Shown: in pieces, positions 36,368 through 47,097 of the stretch
Position numbering within the stretch: the first letter of the stretch is position 1
Layout of the letters: each line of letters opens with the position of its first letter
Assembly (NCBI GenBank): GCA_020055645.1
Contig: CM034546.1
Coordinates: forward strand, 103,499,812 to 103,563,811
DNA: 64,000 nt
Direction of reading: 5' to 3'
Source of the DNA: Tomocerus qinae
Lineage: Eukaryota > Arthropoda > Collembola > Entomobryomorpha > Tomoceridae
The notes under the pieces: model-generated
Told to the model about the DNA's origin: nothing
Databases searched by the model: none
The model's input: only the letters and a program-made list of their open reading frames with translations
Made by a program: the position numbers and the translations under genes

Positions 36368-37701
36368 ATGAAGCCAAATTTTAATGTGGAGTTTGATAAT
36401 CCAACTGAAACTTATGACCCTGGTCAAATCGTCTCTGGTCGAGTTTTCATTGATTGTGAGGACGAAGACAAAATAAATGGTCAAATATGATACTTTTTCT
36501 CACTTCTTTATAATCAATTGCATACTATTTACAAACATATATTTGCCATTATCCAGAATTGGAAATTGGAATATTGGGAGGAACCTGGGTAAAGTGGAGG
36601 GAACAAAAGCAAGTGTCAAGTGAAAAGAGAGAATATGTAAATCGCTCTTCGTCAGAAAAGTATATTGGTTCTTTGATGTTTAAAGGTACTCAGAACACTG
36701 AAACAATATTCTTGTCAATCAATGTTTGTGGCGTATCTATATATTAATTTTTAAAATGCTCCTCTTTGAAAAACAAACACTGTTCTCCCTTAATTAATGT
36801 TCAACTGGTTCAAACAGGAAACAAAGGGATAACCCTTAGTAGAGGCCGCAATACTTTTCCCTTTTCTACAAAACTGCCTTTAAATATTCCATGCTCATTT
36901 AGCGGACCCCATGGCTCTGTGAAATACGAAGTAACAGTCAATATAAAACGCTCCTTTCTCAAAGCTAATGTTACATTTAGTAAAGAATTTCAAGTAAATA
37001 GCATGCCTTGTGACCTGAATACTCTGAGTTCAGCATCCAATCCCGTATATTTAACGAAAGACAAAACTTTCTGTTGTTGTTGCTGTAAGAGTGGCCCAAT
37101 TACACTTACTTTTGAAATGCATCGAATGGGCTATGTTCCTGGAGAGTATCTTTCATTTAAAGCCGAAGTGATCAATTCAAGTAACTCAAAAGTTTCTGGC
37201 TTTAAGCTTGCACTCTTACAAGTATGTTTTCTCAACCTTTAATAGAAATGTCAAAAAAATAATTTTGCAAGCCCATAGAAAACGGTTAAAATATCTTTAG
37301 CAAGCTACTAACTATGCCGAAGGGCATTCAATCACATCATCTAAAGAAGTTGCTAGTGTTCTTTTAACATCAGGATTACCATTACTTCCTGGAACTAGTC
37401 ATATTTGGGAAGAAAAATGTTTGCAAATTCCAATCGTCCCAACGAGCAAATTGGGAGGATATTGCAAAATAATCGACGTGGATTACCAATTGATGGTGAA
37501 TGATTTATAATTTGTATTTAAGAAATTATAGTATGCAAATAAATATTACTTAATTCTTCTTAGGTCGAGGTACAGATCGGATCTAAGGCGTTACGTTTGG
37601 ATGCTCCCATCATTATTGGAACTATTCCTTTGAAATCTTTATCTGGGCAGAATAGAATGTCACCTGCATGTGCATATGGTTTATCACTGTATCATACATA
37701 G
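36368..37701 (+). CDS. Alpha-arrestin, array copy 4
   Basis: Coding exons are 36368..36479, 36557..36685, 36818..37221, 37301..37495 and 37564..37701 (325 aa). Start is MKPNFNVEFDNPTETYDPG. The exon 1/2 junction gives Glu instead of the usual Gly because exon 2 begins AA. Exon 3 has the Cys patch FCCCCCCKSGPITL. The tail after PIIIGTIPL is 22 residues (SGQNRMSPACAYGLSLYHT at its end), shared only with copy 5. The donor of intron 1 is GTCAAA. Exons 3-5 and the 3' flank are nearly the same as copy 5, pointing to recent duplication or conversion. A 3.7-kb transposon begins 31 bp after the stop. Confidence 0.82.
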
Positions 37702-37752
37702 TATTAATACAAACCTAAATTACTATACATACTGTTTGTTCCATGTTAGTTT

Positions 37753-38159
37753 GGTATTACCCATTGAACTAAAAAAATAAAATAAGTAAAAGTAAAATAA
37801 GTAAAATAAAACCGAATGTGTCATCTGTCCCAATCGGAGGCAGTTTATCAATAATTCACATTTCACACTTCAACATCATGATTTTCAATTACTATACGCG
37901 GTAAATGATTCATAATAGTAGAATGAGAATGATTCCGTTGTTGTACCTTGCAAAGTTATAATCTTTGTGTGCATCCTGTGTATAATATTCATGCAGTGCA
38001 TTGTAATTTGTAGTAAATTGTAAAGTGTTGCTAAAATTCCCCCATCTGGGGAATCTATAAAATATTCGTTATAGCAATAGCCAATCAGAAGGCTGGATTT
38101 CAAAAAATTTCAGCCAATCAGAATGCGTATCCAAGTGCCACTCCGCAATGGGTAATACC
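37753..38159. mobile_element. Short inverted-repeat element nested in the 3.7-kb transposon
   Basis: Perfect 14-bp ends, GGTATTACCCATTG at 37753-37766 and its complement at 38146-38159, bound about 407 bp. That stretch is missing from the opposite terminal repeat of the host element. No coding content is seen. Confidence 0.6.
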
Positions 38160-38225
38160 CAAGGCGGGCTAAATTTCTATAGTGACGCTTGTTTTGCTTA
38201 TAGACAGGTGGGGAAAGGACCTTTA

Positions 38226-39525
38226 TATCGGTGGACAAACTCTGGGACAAAAATATGAATTTTTGTCCCAGCAGTCCCGTCCCCATCTTATTTCTAGTAA
38301 TTCCTAGTATGCGTATTTCTCATATTGACAGGCGTCTATTGTCCATTGTTGGAATTAGCGATGGTTAGGCGGTGTGCTGTCAAGTGTTGCACAAATTTAA
38401 AAGGTAGCCCTTCTGCTACAGTATTTTATTTTCCAAGCGTACAGGAAGAATGCATGGTTGGATTTTGTGCTTTGTTGTGGAGTTTTTAAAGCGAACCTCG
38501 CTAATTTTGGCGTCTGTAAATTGTATTTTCTATATACATTATTTTATTATTCCGTGATTGCGGTGGCTCCCGGCTAAAACATTTTTTCGTGAAACTTCCT
38601 CAGTCAAATATATCCTAGGCTTTTCAGTTAATGGATTCGCTGATTACTTATTTAGGTGTCGCATTTATAATTTAAAAAGTGCCTATTTCAGATTGAACTT
38701 CCTCAAGAAGTTCGCTGCACACTCAATCTCTGAGGTTCACATGGGGTCAGGTCAATGAGTTTGGAGGAACTGAGAGTGAGATTGAGGATCATGATCTAAG
38801 CAACTTCCCATTGCCCCGGAGCTGAGGCTGGAGTATGGACTCCGGTTGAAAATCCTTGATAACCAGTGACTATATAAAATGACCGGCCGGTTGAAATGTA
38901 CATTGAGTATATTAATAGTGTCGATTTCAGAATGAAATTCCTCAGGAATTTCGTTTAACTCACGCCTGTGGGTTAGGGGGCCAATGAGTCAGGCTGAGTC
39001 GGGCCAAGTTGTACAGTGGATTATAAAACTTTAGCACTTGCCCCGCTGCCCAGTGAGGCTCGAGTTGGAGAGCGTGGAGTGGAGTATGGACGAGGACAAG
39101 TAGGGAACGAGAATTTCACTGTTTATTTAATTATTTCTGAAAACAAATTACAGTTAAGCTCTCAGAATTTCCACCTCTATATATTCGTACTTTAGCATAT
39201 AGGTACTTGAAATTGTCAAAAAACGAGGTTAAAGTCTCTTTTCATTGGTGGATGCATTTTGCAAAGGGATTACAGATTTCGGTGATCGCAATTGTTGCGT
39301 GTTCCATTGCATAGATTGCATCGGGAGTGTAATTTGTTGAAAATTTTACGTTAATCTCGATACATTGGTATTAAGTACTTCAAATTAATTGGAAACTAAA
39401 TGACTATCAATTCGTATGGCAATCTCTATGATCATTCGAATGAAAATAAGTTCCTAACTGAATTTAGATTGGTACCATGAGCTGGGACGATCCGTCCCAG
39501 AGTTTGTCCTTATCATTTCAATAGT
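38226..39525. mobile_element. Nested element with GGACAAACTCTGGGAC ends, carrying a THAP fragment
   Basis: A perfect 16-bp inverted repeat (38233-38248 and 39494-39509) bounds about 1.3 kb. The segment splits the left terminal repeat of the host element between CTTTATAT and ATATGAGCTTG. It holds a THAP-like fragment near its left end and two diverged repeats near 38690 and 38935 that share TTTCAGA-TGAA-TTCCTCA. THAP domains occur in P-superfamily transposases, so this may be a decayed P-like element. Confidence 0.55.
38361..38520 (+). pseudogene. THAP-type zinc-finger fragment, frameshifted
   Basis: From the ATG at 38361 the frame reads MVRRCAVKCCTNLKGSPSA, then VFYFPS. This fits the first Cys pair and the FP motif of a THAP domain. 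The expected invariant Trp (NAWLDFVLCC) and the following segment lie in another frame, so a one-base shift breaks the reading. The second Cys/His pair is not found. It is a remnant of a transposase or THAP gene, too short for a firm family. Confidence 0.5.
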
Positions 39526-40027
39526 AATATGAGCTTGTCAGTCGAAAAACGTCCTATAATTTGTTGCCAAAAATAAATAAAAATGTAACTAAGGACTTTT
39601 ATTAGAAATCTAAACAATTTTTAACCCTTACACTCGGATGTTAGGATTAGCATAGGCCCTTTGGGAATTGTGTTGTGTACCATACACAGTTACACATGAA
39701 ATCGTTAAATTATAAATAAATTGACATTCGATTCAAAACAAGCTAAGGAGTTTAGAAGGACAAAGGGACCGGTAAGGGTAGGTAGTGAGCTAAACGAGCA
39801 AAATACTGAAACTTCAAACCTATACACCAATTTTTGACTTTTACCCCTTTTGAGCTCTAGCCACCCATCAATTTACCCGCCCAATAGCCAATATTGCTCC
39901 CTATTGGTCATTGGTATACCCAACAGCTACTAACCTTTCTTCGGAAATTTTTTAACGCTTTTTTTGAAATTCTTTAATACTTCCAAATAATTTCCGTTAC
40001 GTTGCCGGTGACTTAAAAATTTCTTAG

Positions 40028-40195
40028 ATAATTTTCGAAAATTTTAGTATTCATTTTAAAATTTTTGATAATTTTATAACGTATTTTTAAAATTTTCGAA
40101 TATTAAGAATGCATTTATAAAATTTTCGAATATTTTAGAATGCATTTTTAAAATTTTCGAATGTTTTAGAATTCATTTTAAAATTTTCGAGCAAT
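40028..40195. repeat. Degenerate AT-rich tandem repeat of about 31-33 bp
   Basis: About five diverged units centred on AAAATTTTCGAATATTTTAG lie inside the 3.7-kb transposon. Confidence 0.75.
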
Positions 40196-40382
40196 GCCGA
40201 GTAAACTAAAACGCTACGCCAGTTATTCGAAGTACTTCTGAATACCTTTGGAGTAGTATCGAACATTTTAGAATTACTTCGTCAGCTTTTCAATACCTTC
40301 GCATACGCATAATTTTAGCATTTTAGAAGTACTTTGACGGATGTTGAGTTAATTAAGGGAGGCTAATAGCGGGGCAACCTAG

Positions 40383-40606
40383 CCTGTATTTATTTACCAA
40401 AATTCTTCAAAATTTCCACAAGGTGGCGGAAGGTAAATACTCGGACTTGTGGCTCCGAAAAATGTAACACGTTTTGAATTGTAGCGTTAGCGGTAAAACA
40501 TGATTTTTCGCCAACGCTTTAATTTAAAACTAATTAGAAATTTTCCTGAAAGTCCGAGCTATTCACCTTCTGCCACATTTTGGAAATTTTGGTAAATAAA
40601 TACAGG
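40383..40606. mobile_element. Hairpin MITE nested in the 3.7-kb transposon
   Basis: It begins CCTGTATTTATTTACCAAAA and ends with the complement. Arms of about 70 bp are imperfectly complementary. There is no coding content. Confidence 0.65.
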
Positions 40607-41489
40607 TTATACTCTAATCCTAAGTAATACACACGAAGTGTATACTCAAGTTGCCCAAATCCTTTCCGAAGGTTTAAAATTTTCTGCTTGAAACATTTTG
40701 TAAAATATATTTTAGGAATTTCTAATAGTTTTTGGTATCAAGGAATAATTTTGAATTGTTTGGAATTTTTTAAACGTATTTGTTAATGCAATATTTTAAT
40801 ATTAATATTTATAATATTTGTTAGTCATTATTTTAACAAATTTGTGGATTAGAATGCTGAATATTACTTGCAAAACTATTCGAAAAAGTATTTTAAAATA
40901 TTCGATAATATAGATATCATAAGTATTTGAAACTGCATATACGCGTTTTAATAGTCTTAGTCTTGTATCTATTTGTGGATTAGTCAATCCCGTACGAAAG
41001 ATGGGTATATTCCTAGGAATTTGTCTACGGAAGACATTCCAAGACTTTCGGAACTGTTCGAAAGTGTTAGCTAGAACTGTTCAATTATTTACCATTTGGA
41101 TTGAATGTCAACTCGGCGCTGGTGATTTCATACTACTGAAGTCAAAGTTTGAAATTGTGTATTGTACTCAAATCCCAAAGCGCCTATGTTGGCCCTAACA
41201 TCCGAGTGTGTAAGGGTTAAAAATTGTTTAGATTTCTAATAAAAGTCCTTAGTTACATTTATATTTATTTTTTGCAACGAATTATAGGACGTTTTTCCAG
41301 TTACAAGCTCATATAGAGTCCTTTCCTCACCTGTGTATTTACAATAAATATATTGCTATAGAAATTAAGCCCACCTTGGTAATACCAAACTACCATGGAA
41401 CAAACAGTAAAAGTATTTTGTTCCTATGTATGTTCATTACTATTAAGGTTACACTTTGGCCCTGCATAGCAACCACAGGGGACTATCAA

Positions 41490-41857
41490 AATGCATGTTA
41501 AAAAATCTTTTACATCGACTATTATAACTTCCGGAGGATCAGTCTGATTTTTATGGGACCTACATTTTTGGAACCGTGGACTATCAAGGAACAAAAGTTA
41601 GCATTCGGAATTTTGATATAGTTGCTTTAAATGGACCAAAAACATCAACGTTTTATAAAAAACTAAAAATGACTCATTTTTTTGGGAATTTGATTTTTTT
41701 AAATGCATTTAAAACAACTATATCAAAATTCCGAATGGTAACTTTTGTTCCTTGATAGTCCACGGTTCCAAAATGTAGGTCCCATAAAAATCAGACTGAT
41801 CCTCCGGAAGTTATAACAGTCGATGTAAAGATATTATGATGAATTTTAAATGCATGG
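41490..41857. mobile_element. Long-hairpin MITE
   Basis: Arms of about 111 bp at 41513-41624 and 41715-41825 are almost perfectly complementary around a 90-bp spacer. Weaker pairing extends outward to about 41490 and 41857. The outer start (ACTATCAAAATGCATGTTAAAA) resembles that of the hairpin near 49450, so they may belong to one family. Confidence 0.75.
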
Positions 41858-42672
41858 AGGTTGACCCGAATTGCTGATGATGGAATACCGAGGGCATAAG
41901 TCAATGCAATTCCAAAAAATTAGTTTCTAGGAAACGGGGAAGTGTATTATATTATAAAGATTTCTATACTGACTTGTATAGTAGCATTTCCACCTGTCGT
42001 CATTGGCAATGTTATTACTTTAGTACAAAAATCTTTTTTGTTTGCATCTTGCTTCAATGCATTCATACTTGTAAGTTTAAGTTATAACCATGGTTGTTAT
42101 AACTACTATCAAGGATGTCTATTGTCCATGTGACATAAACGGCCATCAAGTACAAGCATTGACGCCGTAGTCATAGTGATATAGTACTAACCAAAGTACT
42201 AACCAATAGATTTACAAATATTATACCATAAGACGGCCGTTTATGTCGCATGGAATTCATTTTGTTATTGACTTGATAGCATCTTGTTTATCAATATTGC
42301 ACTGCCAAAACTTCCCCTTGAGGTAGTGGAATGGCCGGGTAGGTTAACTATGGGGTTTCGGATGTGACAATTGACGGGTTAAATTTTGGAAATTATATTT
42401 TTTTCGTTAGCAACCAACGTAAACAGCGTCCTTAAACAAAATCGTAGTATCGGATAATTTTGAAATATAATGTGAATTTATGTTTTCTATTACGTAACGG
42501 GTAAAATTTTTGTAGACTAAATAATGTGTGGCTTACATTCATTGATATATTATGCACCCATCCGTAGGAGCAGATGAACACAACTTTTACAATAAAAGTC
42601 TTCCAAAGAAGCCAATCTTTTGCGATCATTGCTAATTTCTAATGTAAGGTTTATTGTCGTCTTCTTGTCAAA

Positions 42673-44034
42673 ATGAAGCCAAAAATAAATGTCGAGTTGG
42701 ATAATCCAACTGAATTGTACGACCCTGGTCAAAGCATCTCCGGTCGAGTTTTCATAGATTGTGAGAAAGATGACAGAACTCATGGTAAAGTATGATACTC
42801 TTTTTCTCACTTCCTAATAATTAAATGCACACTATTTACAAACGTATATTTGTCTTCATCCAGGATTGGAAATTGAAGTATTGGGAGCTGCCTTTGTACA
42901 GTTGGTGGTAATGGAGAGAGAAACGGACCTGTTTACCCGAGAAGAAAAAGACGTTTACCACTATTTCAGTTCGTCAGAAAAGTATTTTGGGTCATTGATT
43001 TTTAATGGTACTCCAAACACTGAAACAATTATTTTTTTATTATCAAAGTTTGCAGCCTCTATTCTATAATATCAATTGTTAATATGCCCCACTTTAAAAA
43101 ATGAAACATTGTTCCCCCTAATTACTGTCCAAAGAGGAAGCAAAGGGACAACCCTTGGTAGAGGTCGCAATACTTTTCCCTTTTCAGTAAAACTGCCTTT
43201 AAATATTCCATGCTCATTTAGCGGACCCCATGGCTCTGTGAAATACGAAGTAACAGTCAATATAAAACGCTCCTTTCTCAAAGCTAATGATAGATTCAGT
43301 AAAGAATTTCAAGTGAATAGCATGCCCTGTGACCTGAATACTCTGAGTTCAGCATCCAATCCCGTATATTTAACGAAAGACAAAACTTTCTGTTGTTGTT
43401 GCTGTAAGAGTGGCCCAATTACACTTACTTTTGAAATGCATCGAATGGGCTATGTTCCTGGGGAATATCTTTCAATTAAAGCCGAAGTGATAAATTCAAG
43501 TAAATCAAAAGTTTCTGGCTTTAAGCTTGCACTCTTACAAGTATGATTTAATTCTCAACCTTTAAAAGAAACAAAAAAAATTTTTTTACAAGCCCATGGA
43601 AAACGGATTAAAATATCTATTATATCTTTAGCAAGCTACTAACTATGCCGAAGGGCATTCCAAGACATCATCTAAAGAAGTTGCTAGTGTTCTTTTAACA
43701 TCAGGATTACCATTACTTCCTGGAACTAGCCATATTTGGGAAGAAGAATGTCTGCAAATTCCAATCGTCCCAACGAGCAAATTGGGAGGATATTGCAAAA
43801 TAATCGAAGTGGATTACCAATTGATGGTGAATGATTTAGAATTTTATTTTTGAAGAAATTATAGTATGCAAATAAATATTACTTAATTCTTCTTAGGTCG
43901 AGGTACAGATCGGATCTAAGGCGTTACGTTTGGATGCTCCCATCATTATTGGAACTATTCCTTTGAAATCTTTATCTGGGCAGAATAGAATGTCACCTGC
44001 ATGTACATATGGTTTATCACTATATCATACATAG
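42673..44034 (+). CDS. Alpha-arrestin, array copy 5 (mosaic)
   Basis: Coding exons are 42673..42784, 42864..43007, 43137..43540, 43632..43826 and 43897..44034 (330 aa). Exon 1 (MKPKINVELDNPTELYDPG, QSISGRVFIDCEKDD) and its upstream spacer match copy 6. Exons 3-5, the Cys patch FCCCCCCKSGP and the 22-residue tail match copy 4. The gene therefore looks like a conversion or unequal-exchange mosaic. Exon 2 carries its own loop (VVMERETDLFTREEKDVYHYF), the second longest in the array. The first donor is GTAAAG, closer to consensus than in copies 1-4. The 18-bp upstream motif is not seen here. No PPxY motif is present. Confidence 0.82.
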
Positions 44035-44200
44035 TATTAATACAAACCTAAATTACTATACATAAACGTATTTTGTTCCTATGTATTAGAGTTACTCATT
44101 ACTATTAACTATTGCTAATCCTAACCAATTTATTGCAAAATCGTAGTATCGGATAATTTTGAAATGTAATGTGAATTCATGTTTTCTATTACGTAACGAG

Positions 44201-44452
44201 CAAGGCTGTATTGAGGGGGTGGGCTTTGGGGGCTAAAGCCCCCCCCCCCGAAATCCAAGAAAAAAGGAAAATTTTTTTCAAAATACCAAAAAATTTCGCG
44301 CTTCGCGCGATTTTATGTGATTTTTAGGCTATTTTTGACTCATTTTAGACAAAATAAGCCAAAAATTTTCGCGCTTCGCGCGATTATGCCTAATAGATAT
44401 TGTCCTATGATATCATAGCCCCCATCGAAATCGATTTCTAAATACAGTACTG
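44201..44452. mobile_element. hAT-like MITE with 8-bp target duplication
   Basis: 252 bp are flanked by GTAACGAG on both sides (44193-44200 and 44453-44460). Ends are CAAGGCTGTATT and the complement of CAGTACTGTATT. The matching spacer upstream of copy 5 (near 42492) has one uninterrupted site (CGTAACGGGTAAAA). Inside are a C13 run and two copies of the self-complementary TTCGCGCTTCGCGCGA. The 8-bp duplication and CA..TG ends fit hAT. Confidence 0.75.
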
Positions 44453-44523
44453 GTAACGAGTAAAATTTTTGTAGACTGAATAATGTGTGGATTACATTCA
44501 TTGATATAATATTATGCACCCAT

Positions 44524-46854
44524 AGATATAATATAGGTGAGTGAAATTGTTATGGGGACTGGCTTCTATAAAGGTGATGTTAATTTTGAATACTCCCTAG
44601 CATAAGCTTAAAATAGGCTACGGGAACGAAGGCTTATCCAGTTCTACTAATGCTGGTACTACCAACCTCCGTCATAAGACCATCTTAAGATTATATTATG
44701 TAAGATCATCTTAATACCAGCGAAGATCTTATTGAAAATCGGTACCACGATCATTGTGACAACATCGTCTTACACAAGACTGACTTGAGTCCCGTCTTTC
44801 ATAAAATCAAGGAAAGTTCATCTCAAGTCCATCTTACGATCTCGTCAGACCAAAATTTTAGACAAAATCGGTGGGGTTACTACGGATACTTGAATTTTCA
44901 TCAACAATCCAATTACCCCCCTATTGACACTCCCTACTCTCGTATTCTCATCCAGAAAACTATGGCAACAGTTCTCGTAAATTGTTGATGTGAGATAAAG
45001 CCAACACAAGGGACATTCGTTTTATTGAGGAAAATACCTACCAAAAAGGACGAAAGATCGTCTCAAGACGACAAAATCGGGGTCTTGGGAAAGACGAACT
45101 TAAGATTGTTATTTTACGATCTTAAGTCATAAGACGATGATCATGGTACCGATAAGATGGACAAAAGATATTGCTATAAGATTGTCTTGAGATGGGGATA
45201 TCGTGGTACCGATTTTGAGGAAAGGTGATCTTAAGTCACTCATAAGCTTTGGAGTGGTCTCAAGTCAGAGTTCAGAGTATGAGCCTAAGTGTGGTGCATC
45301 TAATTCTCAATTTAGGTTTAGTTTTCGCGACTCGGAAATTATGAGAGATGACTAGAACAATACTGTATTACCTACATATTCCTATCATTTTCTAGTCAGG
45401 ACTCTTGGAATGAGAACCACCTCTTGGAAATCCGTACTGATGGTATGGTGTTAGAAGCATATTTGCTCATTCTTCTAGAGCTATAGTATATCGTCGATCA
45501 AGTTGAGAAATAGATTTTCATATGATTTGAATGACGGAAAATCCAGATTTTCTCTATAATCCCTATAATCGCTTAGAAATTCTCCGTCATTGTTAGACCG
45601 TACAGATGCAGTCAGACATTTCCACCAGGCCGGTCAGGTTGGTCCAACACGGGGTCTGGCCGGCCTCGAAAATAGGCTAACACGAGTCTGAAATGCACCC
45701 AAAGAGGCCCAACATCCCCTAAAAATTGACTAAAAACGGTCAAAACATGTTAACAAAACAATTCGAGATTTGCTGTTTTTGTTTCGGAAGACTACGAGTT
45801 GAGAGTAAAAGTAAAGCTTCCCGTTTTTCACTTTTCATCGTGGTGTTCAGACGACTGTTTTGTTTGTCAATTTCCTGCGGACAACTTTTGGATTTTAACG
45901 ACCCTTTATTATGATGAGATTTCTTGCCGATATTTTTAATGTAACATTGTTCCTCGCAATTGTACTCTACATTTTCCATGTCAGCAGATAATGTGTGATT
46001 TCTTGTGCGATCCGGAACTGGACCCGAGATTGGCCGAGATCGGGAGCGACTTTGTTGCGAATTAGCGGATGGTACTTTAGTTCCATGGGCTTTACGGGCG
46101 CCTTGTTCGAAGAATTTAATAGTTTCAATTGATCGCGTTCTTCATTGTCGCAACGTTTTATTCGTGCCATAATTATGTTGTTCTTGTGAATATTGCTAGA
46201 AATGTCAGATAAAACATGGAGGAGATCACCACAAAAACTGTTGATATGCTTGCCAAAATGCAACCGTATAACGACAGATGTTGCAACCTCGGGTGTCTAC
46301 GCAATATCTCTTATTGTAGGAACTACAAACTGGTGTAGCTTCTTTTTATTCCCGGTCTGTTTGTAATCAATATCTGAAATGCAAACTACATATGCCATAG
46401 TTAATTAAATTTCTGCTAGGTTGATCAACTGAAATGAATTCAATCTATGATTTTCGTGTTTCCACCTTTTTGTCCTCTTTCGGGATCAAGTGAATAGTAT
46501 CTTGAGAGCTCCGGAATTACTACAACCCTGCACTGCACACCTCCTTCCCATTATCGTTGAAACTGTCATGAGTTTAGCTTAAACATGGGATTATGCTAGC
46601 TATTAGTTAGAAATAGTCGAACAATTGGATCACAATGATTTCAGTTACACACCTCCTCAGTGCAAAACTCTACAGATCTAAGTTTAAAGCGTTTTAATCA
46701 CATTTATTTTGTCTGTATCTCCGGCACTCATCCCCTCATTCCTCTCCTGTTCCCGTGCCCCATAAGACCCCGTTCCCGTGGCCTATTTCACAGGATTTCA
46801 AATTTTCCTCACCTTTATTCAGAAGCCTATTACCATGACAATTTCACTCACCTT
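44524..46854. mobile_element. 2.3-kb DNA transposon with inverted ends and 8-bp flanking repeat
   Basis: GCACCCAT flanks the segment (44516-44523 and 46855-46862). The spacer of copy 5 has a single GCACCCATCC at the same place, near 42553. Ends AGGTGAGTGAAATTGT (44535) and the complement (to 46853) extend inward for over 40 bp with few mismatches (GGCTTCT, ATAAAGGTGA). Overlapping - strand frames at 45740-45979 and 45967-46263 may be decayed coding remnants, but I do not recognise them. A nested hairpin has 17-bp arms at 44735-44751 and 45200-45216. hAT or P superfamily is possible from the 8-bp repeat. Confidence 0.65.
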
Positions 46855-46932
46855 GCACCCATCCATATGAACAGATGAACACAACTTTTACAATAAAAGT
46901 ATTCCAAAGAAGTAGCTCTTTTGAGTCATATC

Positions 46933-46950
46933 AAGGATTCTATAGTTACT
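46933..46950 (+). promoter_or_regulatory. Shared upstream motif, arrestin copy 6
   Basis: AAGGATTCTATAGTTACT lies 165 bp upstream of the copy 6 ATG. Confidence 0.45.
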
Positions 46951-47097
46951 GTGCAATTGATATTTCAAAGGGTCTTTGAACGATATTGTAAATTATTGCA
47001 CGCATTCAAAGTGATGTTCGGAGATTGTTTCATTGACCACCAATCTTTGGCGATCATTGCTAATTTCTAATGTAAGGTTTATTGTCGTCTTGTCAAA

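Larger units (their letters stand above)
37732..41407. mobile_element. Nested 3.7-kb DNA transposon flanked by TA
   Basis: The outer ends are inverted: CTGTTTGTTCCATG at 37732 and its complement ending at 41407, continuing into TAGTTTGGTATTACC. Each end abuts TA (37730-37731 and 41408-41409). The 3' flank of copy 5 carries the uninterrupted site (CTATACATAAACGTATT near 44060). Long imperfect terminal repeats continue inward: CTATAG with flanks at 38180 and 41359, and 39527-39645 against 41194-41314, once nested insertions are removed. TA duplication suggests the Tc1/mariner group. I recognise no transposase of its own. Confidence 0.75.

Noticed and set aside
45740-46263. Two overlapping - strand frames considered as a gene
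   Set aside because: No family recognised and they lie inside a transposon; kept only as possible remnants of that element.
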